Shown here: one piece after another, positions 48,727 through 59,216 of the stretch
Position numbering within the stretch: the first letter of the stretch is position 1
Layout of the letters: every line of letters begins with the position of its first letter
From: Diphasiastrum complanatum
Taxonomy: Eukaryota; Streptophyta; Lycopodiopsida; Lycopodiales; Lycopodiaceae
NCBI GenBank assembly: GCA_029204225.1
Contig: CM055099.1
Location: 68,441,084-68,505,083 of the forward strand
Direction: 5' to 3'
DNA: 64,000 nt
Notes under the pieces: model-generated
The model's database searches: none
What the model was told of the DNA's origin: nothing
Seen by the model: only the letters and a program-made list of their open reading frames with translations
Made by a program: the position numbers and the translations under genes

Positions 48727-49607
48727 TGTTGCGCCGGCGCCTCAAAGGGCGCTGGGACTTGAGCGGTTTCCCCAACACGCGCTTAAGTCTAACATTCATC
48801 CATCATGCACTTACGTAAAAGCCAACTCAGAATCGTAACAAGCTTAACCATTCAGACTTAAAAAAAACTGGAATCCCAACCAACCCGAAAGCCAACTCAG
48901 AATCCGTCCCCAAAAGGTAACCAAAGGCAAAGACAAGCCACACATGAAACCCAAGGCATAGTGGTCGCCAAACTGACCAATTGGCATAGCGGCAAGCCCC
49001 ATGTCGATGACAGGGACCCTTAGGCGCCAGCGACGCAAAAAGGTTGTAGTAAGGGTCCTTCCACTTGGACCAGTCCCGGAGGCGAAACCGAAATGGTAAT
49101 CATCCCCAAGGATCAACTTTATTAGATTTGGAAGAGGTTACATTCATACATAGACTGACCGGTCTCGGGGCCACCAACACGTGCTGGGCATTGTGCCTGG
49201 CTCGTGCTGGTAGAGGGAGCTGAGACCTGGCGACTGGATTCCTGGCGCTGGTTGAGCTGCCCAAGTTTCTGTCTGCCGGACTCCCCCTATAGTTCTGCTG
49301 TGATTCGGCGCACCCCCTCTGGTTTGAAACATAGTGCTTTCTGGTAAAGCACGCTTTTTAGGACTTAGTTTTTATTTTGCTGATTAAGCCTGGCATGCCT
49401 GGCAGAATCAGTCTGCCTCCCGGACATGGGTCCCTAGGCCATGACTCGAGCTCCAGAGCTAGCTCATGACTTTGTGACTACTTGACTGGCTCACCACAGG
49501 TCGGAGGCTCAGTCCTTGACATTCTAACTTGCTCTGGGACCTTAGGGAGTGTCACCCCTTTGAGTCTTACAGGGCACGCTGGGTGCACCCAAGTCAGCTT
49601 TACAACA
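48727..49607 (-). repeat. 5' LTR of gypsy element 2
   Basis: TGTTGCGCCGGCGCC to TTTACAACA, then the TGGGG duplication. It lacks about 45 bp present in 44397-45317, after the word GGACATGGGTCCC. Confidence 0.9.
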
Positions 49608-50078
49608 TGGGGCCACCAACACGTGCTAGGCATTGTGTCTGGCTCGTGCTGGTAAAGGGAGCTGAGACCTGGCGACTGGATTCCTGGCGCTGGTTGAGCT
49701 GCCCAAGTTTTTGTCTGCCGGACTCCACCTATAGTTCTGCTGTGATTCGACGCACCCCCTCTGTTCTGAAACATAGTGCTGTCTGGTAAAGCACGCTTTT
49801 TGGGACTTGGTTTTTATTTTGCTGATTAAGCCTGGCAGAACCAATCTGGCTCCCGGACATGGGTCCCGGGAGCCGTCCCGACGGCATAATCAACTTGCTT
49901 CCTAACTAGGCCATGACTCGAGCTCTAGAGCTAGCTCATGACTTGTGACTACTTGACTGGCTCACCACAGGTCGGAGGCTCAGTCCTTGACGTTCTAACT
50001 TGCTCTGGGACCTTAGGGAGCGTCACCCCTTAGAGTCTTACAGGGCACACTAGGTGCACCTGAGTCAGCTTTACAACA

Positions 50079-50726
50079 ACCTGGCATTAAAAGCATGTGC
50101 CTTTCTCAAGCTCCTCTTATTTTTAGCACCTTGACGGGTGCTGGCACTCGTCAGGGTGGGCCAGGCAGGGAGTTTTTTTTTTTTTTAAACTAGTTGCTCT
50201 GGTGCCACGTGTCGGGCACCAAGGTTTATCCCATAAGCAAATCTCTGAGATAAACCAGTACCTATATATAACTGAACCCACCTGCTTACTCACATGCGTG
50301 CAGGTGGGTGTGAAGCTGCCCAGTGCCACTTGCCCGGTTTCCGGTGCCACCTGGGCCTGCCCGGCAGCACCTGGGCGTTGCCTGCCCGGCGCCACCCACC
50401 TGGTTCTGGCGCCCACCTTGGGGCCACGGGCGCTGCCCGGCGCCCGCCACGACGCCCACCTGCGCCTTTTTGGCCAGCCCGTGGCTGGCGCACCCTTGCG
50501 CATCAGGGTGCTAAAATTATGTGGAACCCTTTTTCATTGTGGCTCACTATCAAATAGGATGCATGTTCTAGAATATACATGTTTTAATGGGCATGCGTGC
50601 AGCCTCAGAGCAGATGGTGTGGGGCCATGCCTGCAGCCTCATCCACGAATCCTACCAACAAAATTAATCGCGTCCGTTCACTCGCACCTTCTCTAACGCA
50701 AAACCCCGATGATCGATCTCTCACTC

Positions 50727-50773
<47 letters not shown>

Positions 50774-51181
50774 CACGTTCGCAGGCACAATACAGCTCGA
50801 GAACACCCACCCACACTTTCCTATAACGAGCTATGGACACTACAAAATCCCTTCCCAAATTTTGTTAGTATTGCAGCCAGCCAAGGTCAGCAATACATAA
50901 TTTTTTCCCTCGTACGACAAGCGTAGATGAAGGATGTCGTATTTGCTGCATCCATTTTGAAAATGATTTTTTCTAATAGCGCGAACTATCTGGCTAAAGC
51001 TGTATGACTACATGCATTTGTTTACAAGTGAAAACAGGATATCAGTGAAATGGCAGCGGGTCAACATGAACACGAACGCACATTCATCAAACTTTCCAGG
51101 TTTAAAAGCGTGTATCAGAGCTAAAGGATGTGAAGATAATTGATTACGCCATATTTAGCAAGTAAAAAGCACGGTCACTAA
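50079..51181. other. spacer with GC-rich block and CT microsatellite
   Basis: At 50300-50500 a GC-rich, low-complexity stretch repeats CCCGGCGCC-type words. TATATAA occurs at about 50262. (CT)n lies at about 50736-50770 after a short CTCG run. This could be the promoter and 5' leader of the ORF that follows, but no exon can be placed with confidence. Confidence 0.4.
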
Positions 51182-51208
51182 TTGTTTTATGTGTTGGCAT
51201 CGTCGCAG

Positions 51209-52165
51209 CCTTCACGTACTCTAGTTCCAGCTTCAGTACAAGGTTCACAACATTCTGAAGCGACACGAACTCCACAGATGTTAAGACCACGTGCTTCAGT
51301 GCAACAATCTAGAACTCAAGCAACACAACCATCACTTTCGGCTGCAGCTAATTCCCAGCAATGGTCTCAAGCCTCACAGCAATCATCTCAAGCTTCACAT
51401 CCATCTCAGATAATACACTTTGCTCGTCCTATCCGCACAGCGCCGGGGAATGGGCAAAGACTAAATCGAAACGATCACTATGAGGATTATCATTTCTTTA
51501 GTTCGCGAATGATTCATTCAAGCAGGCCTGCGCCGACCCAAGTCGATGATCACCATTTTCCTTGGAAGCGCTTTTTGGACCAGCAAGCCCGCATCAATTA
51601 CTTTTACGATCTGCACTTTTACTGCCATGAGCACTTCTATCTTCCCTACGATAAGGTGTTGGATGAGTTCCCCACCATTTTGGTCAAAACGAAGGTGACG
51701 ATCATTCCCAAGAAGAGAACGCCTGAAATTGATCACTTCCATATGCAACATAGATCCAAAATGGATTTCCTTTATGATCACAACGTTCATGTATACTCGC
51801 GCCACCCCGGAATCAAGACCAAAACTACAGTGAGATGTCATACGGTTGTGGATTGTGGATGTATCCTACGAGTTGGATCAGGAGAACATGAAGGAGGTGT
51901 TATTTCGTTTCATGTTCACACCCACTATCACAATTTCAGGCATTTTCACACCATTCCTCATGGTTATCAAAAGGCTCAAACCTATGGGCTTTCACCTATT
52001 TACGGCCCATGGTGGTCCATGAATGGAACTATAGTTCCTGAGTTTGACGCTGAGGCTCAATCTCCCATTTCTACTGTTGAAGTTCTCAGTCGCCTGCCAT
52101 CAATCCACAGAATCAATGCAGAGACACTCGGAGTTAAAGAAGCGTCTCCTAAAAACGTAAGATAG
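51209..52165 (+). CDS. orphan ORF: Q/S-rich head, His/Cys-rich FLYWCH-like region
   Basis: Not a family I can name with certainty. The frame is open from 51182 with no ATG, and CGTCGCAG at 51201-51208 is a good acceptor, so this is probably a downstream exon; the first internal ATG is at about 51278. Residues to about 80 are Q/S-rich and disordered (QWSQASQQSSQASHPSQ). The middle is rich in His, Phe and Tyr (DDHHFPWKRF, YDLHFYCHEHFYLPYDK). KMDFLYDHNVHVYSRHPG, TTVRCHTVVDCGC and HVHTHYHNF then follow, an F.Y....H.Y...C...C...H.H order reminiscent of FLYWCH/WRKY-GCM1 zinc fingers. The spacing is not exact, so this is a suggestion only. The frame has no breaks. Confidence 0.5.
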   Translation, partial: PSRTLVPASVQGSQHSEATRTPQMLRPRASVQQSRTQATQPSLSAAANSQQWSQASQQSSQASHPSQIIHFARPIRTAPGNGQRLNRNDHYEDYHFFSSRMIHSSRPAPTQVDDHHFPWKRFLDQQARINYFYDLHFYCHEHFYLPYDKVLDEFPTILVKTKVTIIPKKRTPEIDHFHMQHRSKMDFLYDHNVHVYSRHPGIKTKTTVRCHTVVDCGCILRVGSGEHEGGVISFHVHTHYHNFRHFHTIPHGYQKAQTYGLSPIYGPWWSMNGTIVPEFDAEAQSPISTVEVLSRLPSIHRINAETLGVKEASPKNVR

Positions 52166-52469
52166 CGTGCCATAATATAGGTAGGTTTTCTGATTGATAT
52201 CGTCAAGGTCTCAAGCTTTCATCCTTCTCTAAACATCAAGGACAAAACAAGAACTGGCTCAAGAGCTTGTAGGGGATTAACTCGGCATTCTGGCGTTTAT
52301 CTTGGCATAGCATTATACTCTTAGGCACCTTATAAAAGAATCGGTTCCTTTAGAATTGATGGCCATCCATTATAAGTCATAGCCTTGGTAGCATGGTAAC
52401 ACGTATCATGACAAAATTCTTATAATATTCAAATAAGTGTGTACTTGTATCAAGAACATCTCTATTATG
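52166..52469. other. spacer downstream of the orphan ORF
   Basis: No gene or repeat recognised. Confidence 0.5.
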
Positions 52470-52602
52470 AATGAGCTCCAACAAGATGACATTATGCTCG
52501 GTAAAGAATCATAATTTGGGCCTGTAAAGAGTCACAAGTGAGGCTTGGAAGGGCCAAAATTATGATTCTTTATCGGGCATAATGTCATCTACTTGGCTCA
52601 TT
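52470..52602. repeat. foldback: 53-bp inverted repeat with 27-base loop
   Basis: Arms 52470-52522 and 52550-52602 share AGATGACATTATGC, TAAAGAATCATAATTT and GGCC in inverted order, with mismatches grouped near the outer end (CTCCAACA against CCAAGT). A transcript would form a long near-perfect hairpin. It may be a small foldback element or a young miRNA-like precursor. Confidence 0.75.
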
Positions 52603-53091
52603 CATTGCGTAGAGGATAGTGGTTGTTTTTTCACATGACCATTACTTAGTAGAATCCGCATTTGAAAAACATAATCAACATTTTTGAAGCTAAGCTTTTT
52701 TGACAAGGCCATCATGAAGCAAAATTTGCTTTTGCAAAACATAGTCACCCTTGAAAACAGTAGGTTGCCCTTCTTGCTTTTTAAATAGTTTGATGTAGCA
52801 ACTTCTTCTACTTTTAGAGAAAACCATTTATTGTTGACGTGTCAAACACACCTATTCCTTCTTACTTTGAAATTTTTTATTTCTTGAGAAAACATTTGTT
52901 GGTGATATTAATTACATTGTGGAATCGGCCTAGCTCGCCTTCCGAGGCTTGCTAGGTTCCTGGGTGATACTAGCTAGCTAAACAAAGTAAGTTCCACATT
53001 AATTTCCATGTTGATGTTTTTGCCAATTTAGTACTCATCCTTGAATTAATCATTGATCTAGGATTAGGATCTAGGGTCAGATGCAACCTCT
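52603..53091. other. AT-rich spacer
   Basis: No supportable gene. Probably repeat-derived DNA next to the copia gag remnant. Confidence 0.4.
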
Positions 53092-53661
53092 TTAGGTTTT
53101 CAGTCTGCTCATGTGATATTTGCAAGGATCATAGTTCACATCACTGTCCTTCTTTTTGACATTTGAAGAAGCCTCCCCTTGATCTTGCCCTTTAGACCAC
53201 TTACTTTTGATTTTGCCCTTGAATTTGCCCTTTGTGAACATAACCTCTTCTTGAAGTGTCGATGTAGATCCACCTCTTGCTTGAAGCCTATATTCTTCAT
53301 TGATCAAGATCTCTTGAAGATCCATCAAAATTGGCAAAGTCTTTTGAATAGCTAAACATTGAACAATGTTAGCATGAGCATCCAACAAGCCATTAAGAAT
53401 CACTTGAACAAGCTCTCCTTCCTTAATGTTCTCATCAATTCCAGCTAATTCATCATTCAGTGCTTTCATTCTCAAAAAAACAAAAGTGTTGGGACTTTCC
53501 TCACTCTTTTGCAAACAAGAAAAGATTTGTCTTCTTAGAGTCAACACTCTAGAAGTAGACTTGGACTCATAAAGCTTCTTCAAAGCTTCCCAAGCCTCAC
53601 TTGATGAAGTACACTTACCAACTTCCTTAAGAAGCTCATTGGTAACATTCATCTTGATCAT
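53092..53661 (-). pseudogene. copia gag remnant
   Basis: A 189-codon frame with SSEAWEALKKLYESKSTSRV, LRRQIFSCLQKSEESPNTF and GELVQVILNGLLDAHANIV, the UBN2-type gag layout; same family as 23707-24060. No pol or LTR was recognised beside it. Fossil. Confidence 0.8.
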
Positions 53662-53739
53662 GCATGTAGAGCCCTTTTGGCCCTCTTACCATACCTCAAT
53701 TGTTCTTGTTATGTTCCTGGCCTCTCCTCCAAACCTACA

Positions 53740-54600
53740 CTGTAAAGACCACTAGGGAAAATCCCTAAGATGAGGATAGGAAAACACAAGAGAGACTGTG
53801 GAGCAAAACCACCCAACCAATCCTAGATCTCTCTTGGAGAATCCTCCTAGATCTAGCCCCCAAGCCATGCCAATGTGACAGCAAGAGGAGAAGAGTTCAT
53901 CAGGTAACCTAGACCAACTCGTCGACGGAATAATCACTACCTCAATGTATAGAGAGTAAGATCCAGTGCATGAGCACATGCAATCCCCATGTAGGTCAAC
54001 TATAAATAGGTCACAGCTCTTCATGCATACCTCCTGCCTATATTAGTCACATGCACATGCACTACTCCATATGTCTCAATTAGAGTGTCTGGGTCCTCTC
54101 AAGGTCATTAGTCACCAACAGGCCTTGACTTGGAATAAAATCTAGGCGAATCAATAATCTCGAATACTGGAGGGCCGGTCTACCATATTAGGACTATTCC
54201 AGGTCCTTAACCGAATATGGCCATAACATTCTTCCTCCCTTAAACAGATTTTCTGTCCTCATAACGGGAAAAAGAATATATGAAACTATTCCTTAAGCTT
54301 TCAAATCTTTCCCATGAATCATTATTTTTAGTCTGATCTTTCCATCTGAATAAGCACTCAGAGATGCAACAATTCTTTAATTGCTTGTCTCTACTCATGA
54401 ATACTAATTCAAATTTCAAAGATGCATTAAAATATAAATCCTCCAAATGGGTTGATCTTATCCAAAATAAATACTCATCACCTTCATGTAATCTCAATTA
54501 CATGAAATACTGGCTGATTTTACTTTATTCCAGAAATCAAATCCAAAAGCTAAAGAAATTCCATTTCAATTTCTTGTAGAAAATAATGCTTTCTGGTACA
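53740..54600 (-). mobile_element. Ty3/gypsy (chromovirus) 3' fragment
   Basis: LTR-like DNA ending GGCCATAACA (54230) is followed by TTCTTCCTCC and a minus-strand integrase C-terminus (54240-54497) with MRLHEGDEY, STHLEDLYFNASLKFELVFM, RDKQLKNCCISECLFRWKDQ. Second copy of the family at 31800-32719. Broken fossil. Confidence 0.6.
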
Positions 54601-54683
54601 TATATTTTAAGAATATCAAAATATTCTAAAATATCACACATTAGAGAAACTTAGAGCCCGATGAGGGCCTTTGAAAAAGATGT

Positions 54684-55118
54684 TTTTTAATTTTTTTTTC
54701 TTATTTTCGTTGCCATGTGGACCAATTGAAACCTTAGCTTCAGGGTTCTACGTAACGTAGAATTTTCCAAATATAAATAAAATAAAAACTTCGTAAATAT
54801 ATTGTTGTTTCGTCAGCCAGCATGTGGAAATGCTATTGGTTGATGAGGCCTGCCCTTCCAGCTCATCACTACCCGAAGAGACCCAAAAATATTGAAAATG
54901 AATATGACAGATGGTTGAGATGAGAAAATTGATGTACCATTGATGTATATGCATTGTCAAACCATGGTTAACAGGGATAACCAGAGTTAATTTGTGGCGC
55001 CAAATAGATCAGTGTTTCAAATTTTTGCCAACACTTTTTCTCAGATTCATGGCTTTTTGTCCATGCAAATTTTCAAATTCATAGTTCATTGTTTCATATT
55101 TTTGCATGCAAATTACGT
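54684..55118 (+). promoter_or_regulatory. putative upstream region of gene copy D
   Basis: GCCATGTGGACCAATTGAA and TTCTACGTAACGTAGAA lie in the same order as their counterparts before copy A. A run TATAAATAAAATAAAA near 54773 could serve as a TATA region. Confidence 0.45.
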
Positions 55119-56183
55119 ATGGCGCCATCAAGGAAGCCGTGCTCCTCAATCGACTATGTGCTTCTATTCAACGAGACAGATGATAATGGATTATGGGTGC
55201 CAAGAAAATATTCAAAAAACTCTTGGGTTTTGATGCATCCATCATCAAGAGGAGCATTTCGAAAAAGGAAAGGGTCAAAACTATCATTTCGATCTTATTG
55301 GAAGGCCAGAATTTTGGATTTCAGAACATCATCATCTATTTTTGAAATTCTAGTCCAACATGTATATATGCATTTAGAGATAAATGTGCAAGGATTCAAC
55401 TGTCAAGATCACAAAAAAAGCAACTACGAGTATTGATATTTTTGATACTTTGATTTTTGTCATTCATAAATATCTAATAGTAAACTTGCCAATCTGATCA
55501 TTTTTCTCTTGCAGATTTATATCCATTCATTAAAAATGAGCACGAGATCAAAAACAGTTAGATTGAGTTGATTTATTTCCTTGAATATATTTGTGGATTT
55601 ATTTTCAAGTGTCAATGTACACAAAACCCCAACGATGTTTGTATGCAAAAATTTATCAGATAGTTTATTATCTGAACTTATGGATGAAAGATGGGACAAA
55701 AGATTAGATGGAGAAATAGAATGCAGAATTAAAATGTCATTATCAAATTGAAAAACAAATGTTGAGCTTATGCTTCAATTATCAAAGATGGAAAAAAAAT
55801 AAAGGTAAATGGGTGCCACTCGATCAAGACTTGGAAGCCAGTGGACATTCAAAATGAAAAAATATTGAAATTATATACAATAATGTCGTTTTGACATGTG
55901 TTGAGGTGGAAGAAGATTGGAGTCTAAACTACATCCGGTGGGAACTATTGCTCCTACAAGATGATGTACTTTCAGACTTCAGATTCATTTTCAATGGTAA
56001 ACTCGTAAGTAACTGTAAACACTCGATCTTTTATGAATAGTTTCGATCAAAACTTTCTAATACAAACTCTGTACTAATTCTAACTAACTTTGTATTAGTT
56101 TTATGCAGGTACGTAAAAGACATGAGCTCGAGATCAAATGCAAAGATATTGGCGAAACAATCCAACTTATGGAAGAACATTGA
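55119..56183 (+). pseudogene. three-exon gene family, copy D (broken)
   Basis: Exon 1 (55119-55425) is an intact frame from MAPSRKPCSSIDYVLLFNET to the intron position, with SWVLMHPSSRGAFRKRKGS, YWKARILDF and VQHVYMHLEI. Its donor reads ACGAGT where A has GTGTAAGT-type sequence. Exon 2 (55515-56004) follows TTGCAG and is shorter than in B by about 290 bp. It keeps TMFVCKNLS, YQIEKQMLSLCFNYQRW, VPLDQD and EEDWSLNYIRWELLLL on shifting frames, ending IFNGKL at donor GTAAGT. Exon 3 (56109-56183) after TATGCAG encodes VRKRHELEIKCKDIG then ETIQLMEEH and stop. The same intron phases as B (phase 1, then phase 0) support common descent. A degenerate gene on the other strand ends 198 bp downstream. Confidence 0.7.
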
Positions 56184-56380
56184 GATTCAATATCAACAAA
56201 TACATGCCAATGTCTTTTATCATTATAGAAAAATTGCATTCCATTATTAGACTACGGACACAAGCTGATTGTACGAATCTATCATTGATATCAATAAAAA
56301 AAACCCATAAACGGCTTGTTTACAAGTAAAATGATTGTATCTTTTTCTTTTTTTATGTCTCTCTATTTACAAATAGATCT

Positions 56381-58062
56381 CTATTCAATCAATTTTTCTA
56401 TATTTTCTATCTCAGTATTAGAAACTGATAAAGCAACAACTCCTTCTATAATCTCGCCCTCCTCTGTTTCGGGAAGGGTCTCAATGCCTTTTAAGACAGG
56501 AGAAATATCTGCTACAAAATTGCCTTCCTCTGTATTAGGAAGGACTTTTATTCCTTTTTGATCATATAAAATAAGATCTGCATCCTGAACAACCTGAAAG
56601 GTTGTTAAGGCCGGAGCAGCTTCCTTTTGAGGGCCCTCAATTGTAGGTCAACGCTCACACCGTACTGGGAAAAGGTTCTGATCAACTCTTGCCGAAATCT
56701 ATATACATGTATACGGCTCAAGAGTGAACTGTCATCACAAAACATGAGAATAGGCAAATTACAAACAATGATAGTAATAAACTATGAATAAGAATGAAAT
56801 GAACTACAAATGAATAGAATATTACCTTTTCAATATCTACATCCGTTTGTAAATTACACCATTCAAAAAATAGCTTTGTATTGTACAGGACAAACTATGC
56901 ACAACTAAAAGCGTCATTTTGTTGTACACGCTGCATATATAGAACACAAATTAGTAATATTATGATAGAGATTTTATTTATGCTATGACGATACATTTGA
57001 ATTAAAAAAGGAATTCATGCATATTAGAGATAAATTGAATATACCTTGAGAGATTTAATGGTTATATCTCCAATTGAAGTTGACGTTGTCGGTATTTCTC
57101 GAATGGCATCATGAAGTAGAGAATCAAATTCTCTATGTGTATTTGCAACTGAGTTTAATTTTACACATAGAAAATTTGATATTCCCTCCTTATTTATCTT
57201 TACAAAAAGAATGTTTAGGCTCCAATGCCGACTGCAACAACCAAGATACAAATATCGATAAATTCATATTTATGAGAAAATTCCATTCTTATTAAAGCAA
57301 TGAGGCATGCAACAATGCAGATTAAAGCAACAAAAACAAAAGAGCAATCCTTACTTATTTTCATATGGAATCAAATAGAATTTTGCCATAGGACTGCACT
57401 CGATAAAATAGACAGCCTTCTCAAAATTGGCTTCTTTCGCCTTTACCGCTCCCACAAAAAATGGACTAACTACAAAAACTGTACCATGGGAATCGAAACT
57501 AATACTATTCTGCAAAAAAGAAACTTTGGCTTCTACTATTGCATCTGAAATTTTTGAGGTCTTATCTTTTAGCTCGACACAAAATTTGGGACCTAATCTA
57601 AAGCTTCTATGTGTATCTGGAAGAAAAAAATCAAAAAAAGTTGCCGAGAAGATCAATTTTGTTAGCTAGGTAGGCCTCGTATTGATTATAATGGTTAGAA
57701 TAAAAAAACACCTGGGCTGGATCATATGGAATTCTCACAAAAATATTATGTACTGGAGCAGAAACAGAAGTGGAAAGAATATTTACAGATTTCTCTATTA
57801 TTCTATCTAGCTCCTCTTGGGTAATCAACACTTTTGGTGATGAAACCTGCTGAGGAGCTGGACGAATAACAGGAGGAGGACTGGGTGAAGATTTTCAATC
57901 TGAGTCAGATTCTCCAGCATCTGACTCAGAGCTCAGGAAGACACGGGGTCTCTTGGTCGGGATACGTCTAGGAGGAAGGGAAGCAGCTAGCCTTCGAGAT
58001 CCAGCCTTCTTGGGGACAGCCTACTTTCTCTTCCTCCTATAGGTAGTAGGCACATTGGTCAT
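56381..58062 (-). pseudogene. four-exon gene with basic/acidic N-terminus (broken), convergent to copy D
   Basis: Unrecognised gene. On the minus strand the exons are 58062-57355, 57231-57045, 56930-56826 and 56698-56381, with donors GTAAGG, GTATAT, GTAATA and acceptors TTGTTGCAG, ATATGCAG, TATATAG; intron phases join in frame. The N-terminus has nuclear-localisation-like clusters (YRRKRK, TKRPR) and an acidic Ser stretch (SSESDAGESDSD). Exon 1 then has ITQEELDRIIEKSVNIL, HNIFVRIPYDPAQVFFYSNH and FRLGPKFCVELKDKTSK. Exon 2 has EFDSLLHDAIREIPT. Exon 4 has a short internal repeat (GIKVLPNTEEG, GIETLPETEEG). Damage: TAG 58021, TGA 57895, one base gained or lost in a T-rich tract near 57640, TAG 56895, TGA 56648. 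About 438 residues if intact; probably nuclear. Confidence 0.6.
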
Positions 58063-58083
58063 GAGATCGATACCAGCACTGAA

Positions 58084-58838
58084 TATCGGTTTTGAGCGCA
58101 AGATTTACAAAGATTATTTGCAAAAAAGAGATGCGCGCTTGAAAGCGATATTGCACAGCAGGCGGTATCGGACTCGAGCTCACTGTGAGAGGGGCGGAAG
58201 CTTGAAAGATGAAAGAGCGCGCTTGAGAGCGATATCAGGAGCTAAAAACGTAAATTTTGCGAAAAAAAATGAAAATTCTGAGGACTTATATATACAAAAT
58301 TTTTGCACGTGTGAAAAGACGGCCGAGACACGTGTCGTCAGATGATTAGACCACGTGGAATGTCCGTACTGACAATGATGCCCAATTATGAGGCCACGTG
58401 GGCTGAGACACGTACGCAAATCCCTAATCAACGCATGTCATTTTCGCACGTGACAGATGTCAGATCAATCATACTAGGTACGGCACATTTAATTTGGCCA
58501 ATCACAAGTCGACACGTGTTCCTTCGCCACTCCTCCACACGTGCAATTTTTTTTTATAAATGTCTTTTTGGGTTCGGATTTTCACGCAAATTCACGATTG
58601 CTTTGCCAGATATCGATTTCAAGCGCGTCACTTGCTCTCATTACATCTTGTTGGCTATTATGCGTCTGGATCTGATACTGCATCGTCCGGTATCGCATTC
58701 GAGCGAGTCTCGCAACCCTTTTCTTTTCTGCTCGTTGTTCTTGAGCTCGGATCCGATACTCCAACTTCAAATATATCTCTCGAGCGCACGTTGATTTGAC
58801 GTGCTTGTCGGACCTGGGGTTTGAGCCTGAGAGCGATA
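58084..58838. repeat. array of a 17-bp motif in both orientations
   Basis: The motif is close to TATCGSWYTCRAGCGCR. Forward copies: 58084, 58166, 58611, 58691 and a 15-bp form at 58774. Reverse copies: 58134-58150, 58218-58234, 58742-58758, 58822-58838, plus a weaker one at 58661-58677. The array begins just upstream of the four-exon gene's start codon. Such mixed-orientation arrays are known as transposase-binding subterminal repeats in En/Spm-type elements, or as clustered transcription-factor sites; which applies here is unknown. Confidence 0.75.
58302..58588 (+). promoter_or_regulatory. ACGTG-rich promoter-like segment, copy 1
   Basis: It carries seven ACGTG cores (ABRE/G-box type), a GGCCAATCACA (CCAAT) word, a TATAAA at about 58555 and TTCGGATTTTCACGC at its end. 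It reads as a plus-strand promoter, but no plus-strand gene follows. A second copy lies at 58925-59216. Confidence 0.6.
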
Positions 58839-58924
58839 TTTGGAACTTCAGTTCTGTTGTTTTTGTTTAAAATGTCTAATTTTGAATCCAATTTGCTTTC
58901 TTCTTTTAGTGAATTTTCGCAAAG

Positions 58925-59216
58925 TTTCGCACATGTGAAAAGACGGCCGAGACACGTGTCATCAAATGACTAGACCACGTGGAATGTCCATACTGATAAT
59001 GATGACCCAATTATAGGGACACGTGGGCTGAGACACGTGCACTAATCCCTTATCGACGCGTGTCATTCTCGCATGTGACAGATGTCAGATCAATCATTCA
59101 AGGTACCACGCATTTATTTTGGCCAATCACATGTCAACACGTGTTCCTTCGCCACTCCTCCACAGGTTCAAGATTTTTTATATAAATAGCTCTTTTTCGG
59201 CTCGGATTTTCACGCA
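58925..59216 (+). promoter_or_regulatory. ACGTG-rich promoter-like segment, copy 2
   Basis: Aligns with 58302-58588 from GAAAAGACGGCCGAGACACG to GGATTTTCACGCA, with scattered differences, including the CCAAT word and a TATATAAATA box. It ends at the truncated end of a copia element, which may have replaced the gene or DNA once downstream. Confidence 0.65.

Larger units (their letters stand above)
44397..49607 (-). mobile_element. Ty3/gypsy element 2, nested; gag-protease only
   Basis: Inserted into the right LTR of element 1 with an exact TGGGG duplication (44392-44396 and 49608-49612). LTRs are 44397-45317 and 48727-49607; the right one has a deletion of about 45 bp. The interior (45318-48726) has gag and protease but no RT, RNase H or integrase: the polypurine tract lies close to the protease end. 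It is a deletion derivative of the same family as element 1. Few breaks in what remains. Confidence 0.9.
37383..50078 (-). mobile_element. Ty3/gypsy chromovirus, element 1 (host of two later insertions)
   Basis: The left LTR is 37383-38290. Internal DNA (38291-42730) holds integrase with chromodomain, RNase H, RT and protease. The right LTR is split into 42731-42920, 44144-44396 and 49613-50078 by a solo LTR and by element 2. The three pieces add up to 909 bp against 908 bp for the left LTR. No gag is present. I find no matching target duplication (AGATG left, ACCTG right), and its left end abuts the purine tract of a copia element. Degraded by several breaks. Confidence 0.85.

Noticed and set aside
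50300-50500. CpG-island-like first exon of the orphan ORF
   Set aside because: Frames on both strands are equally open because the DNA is GC-rich and repetitive; no start or donor stands out.
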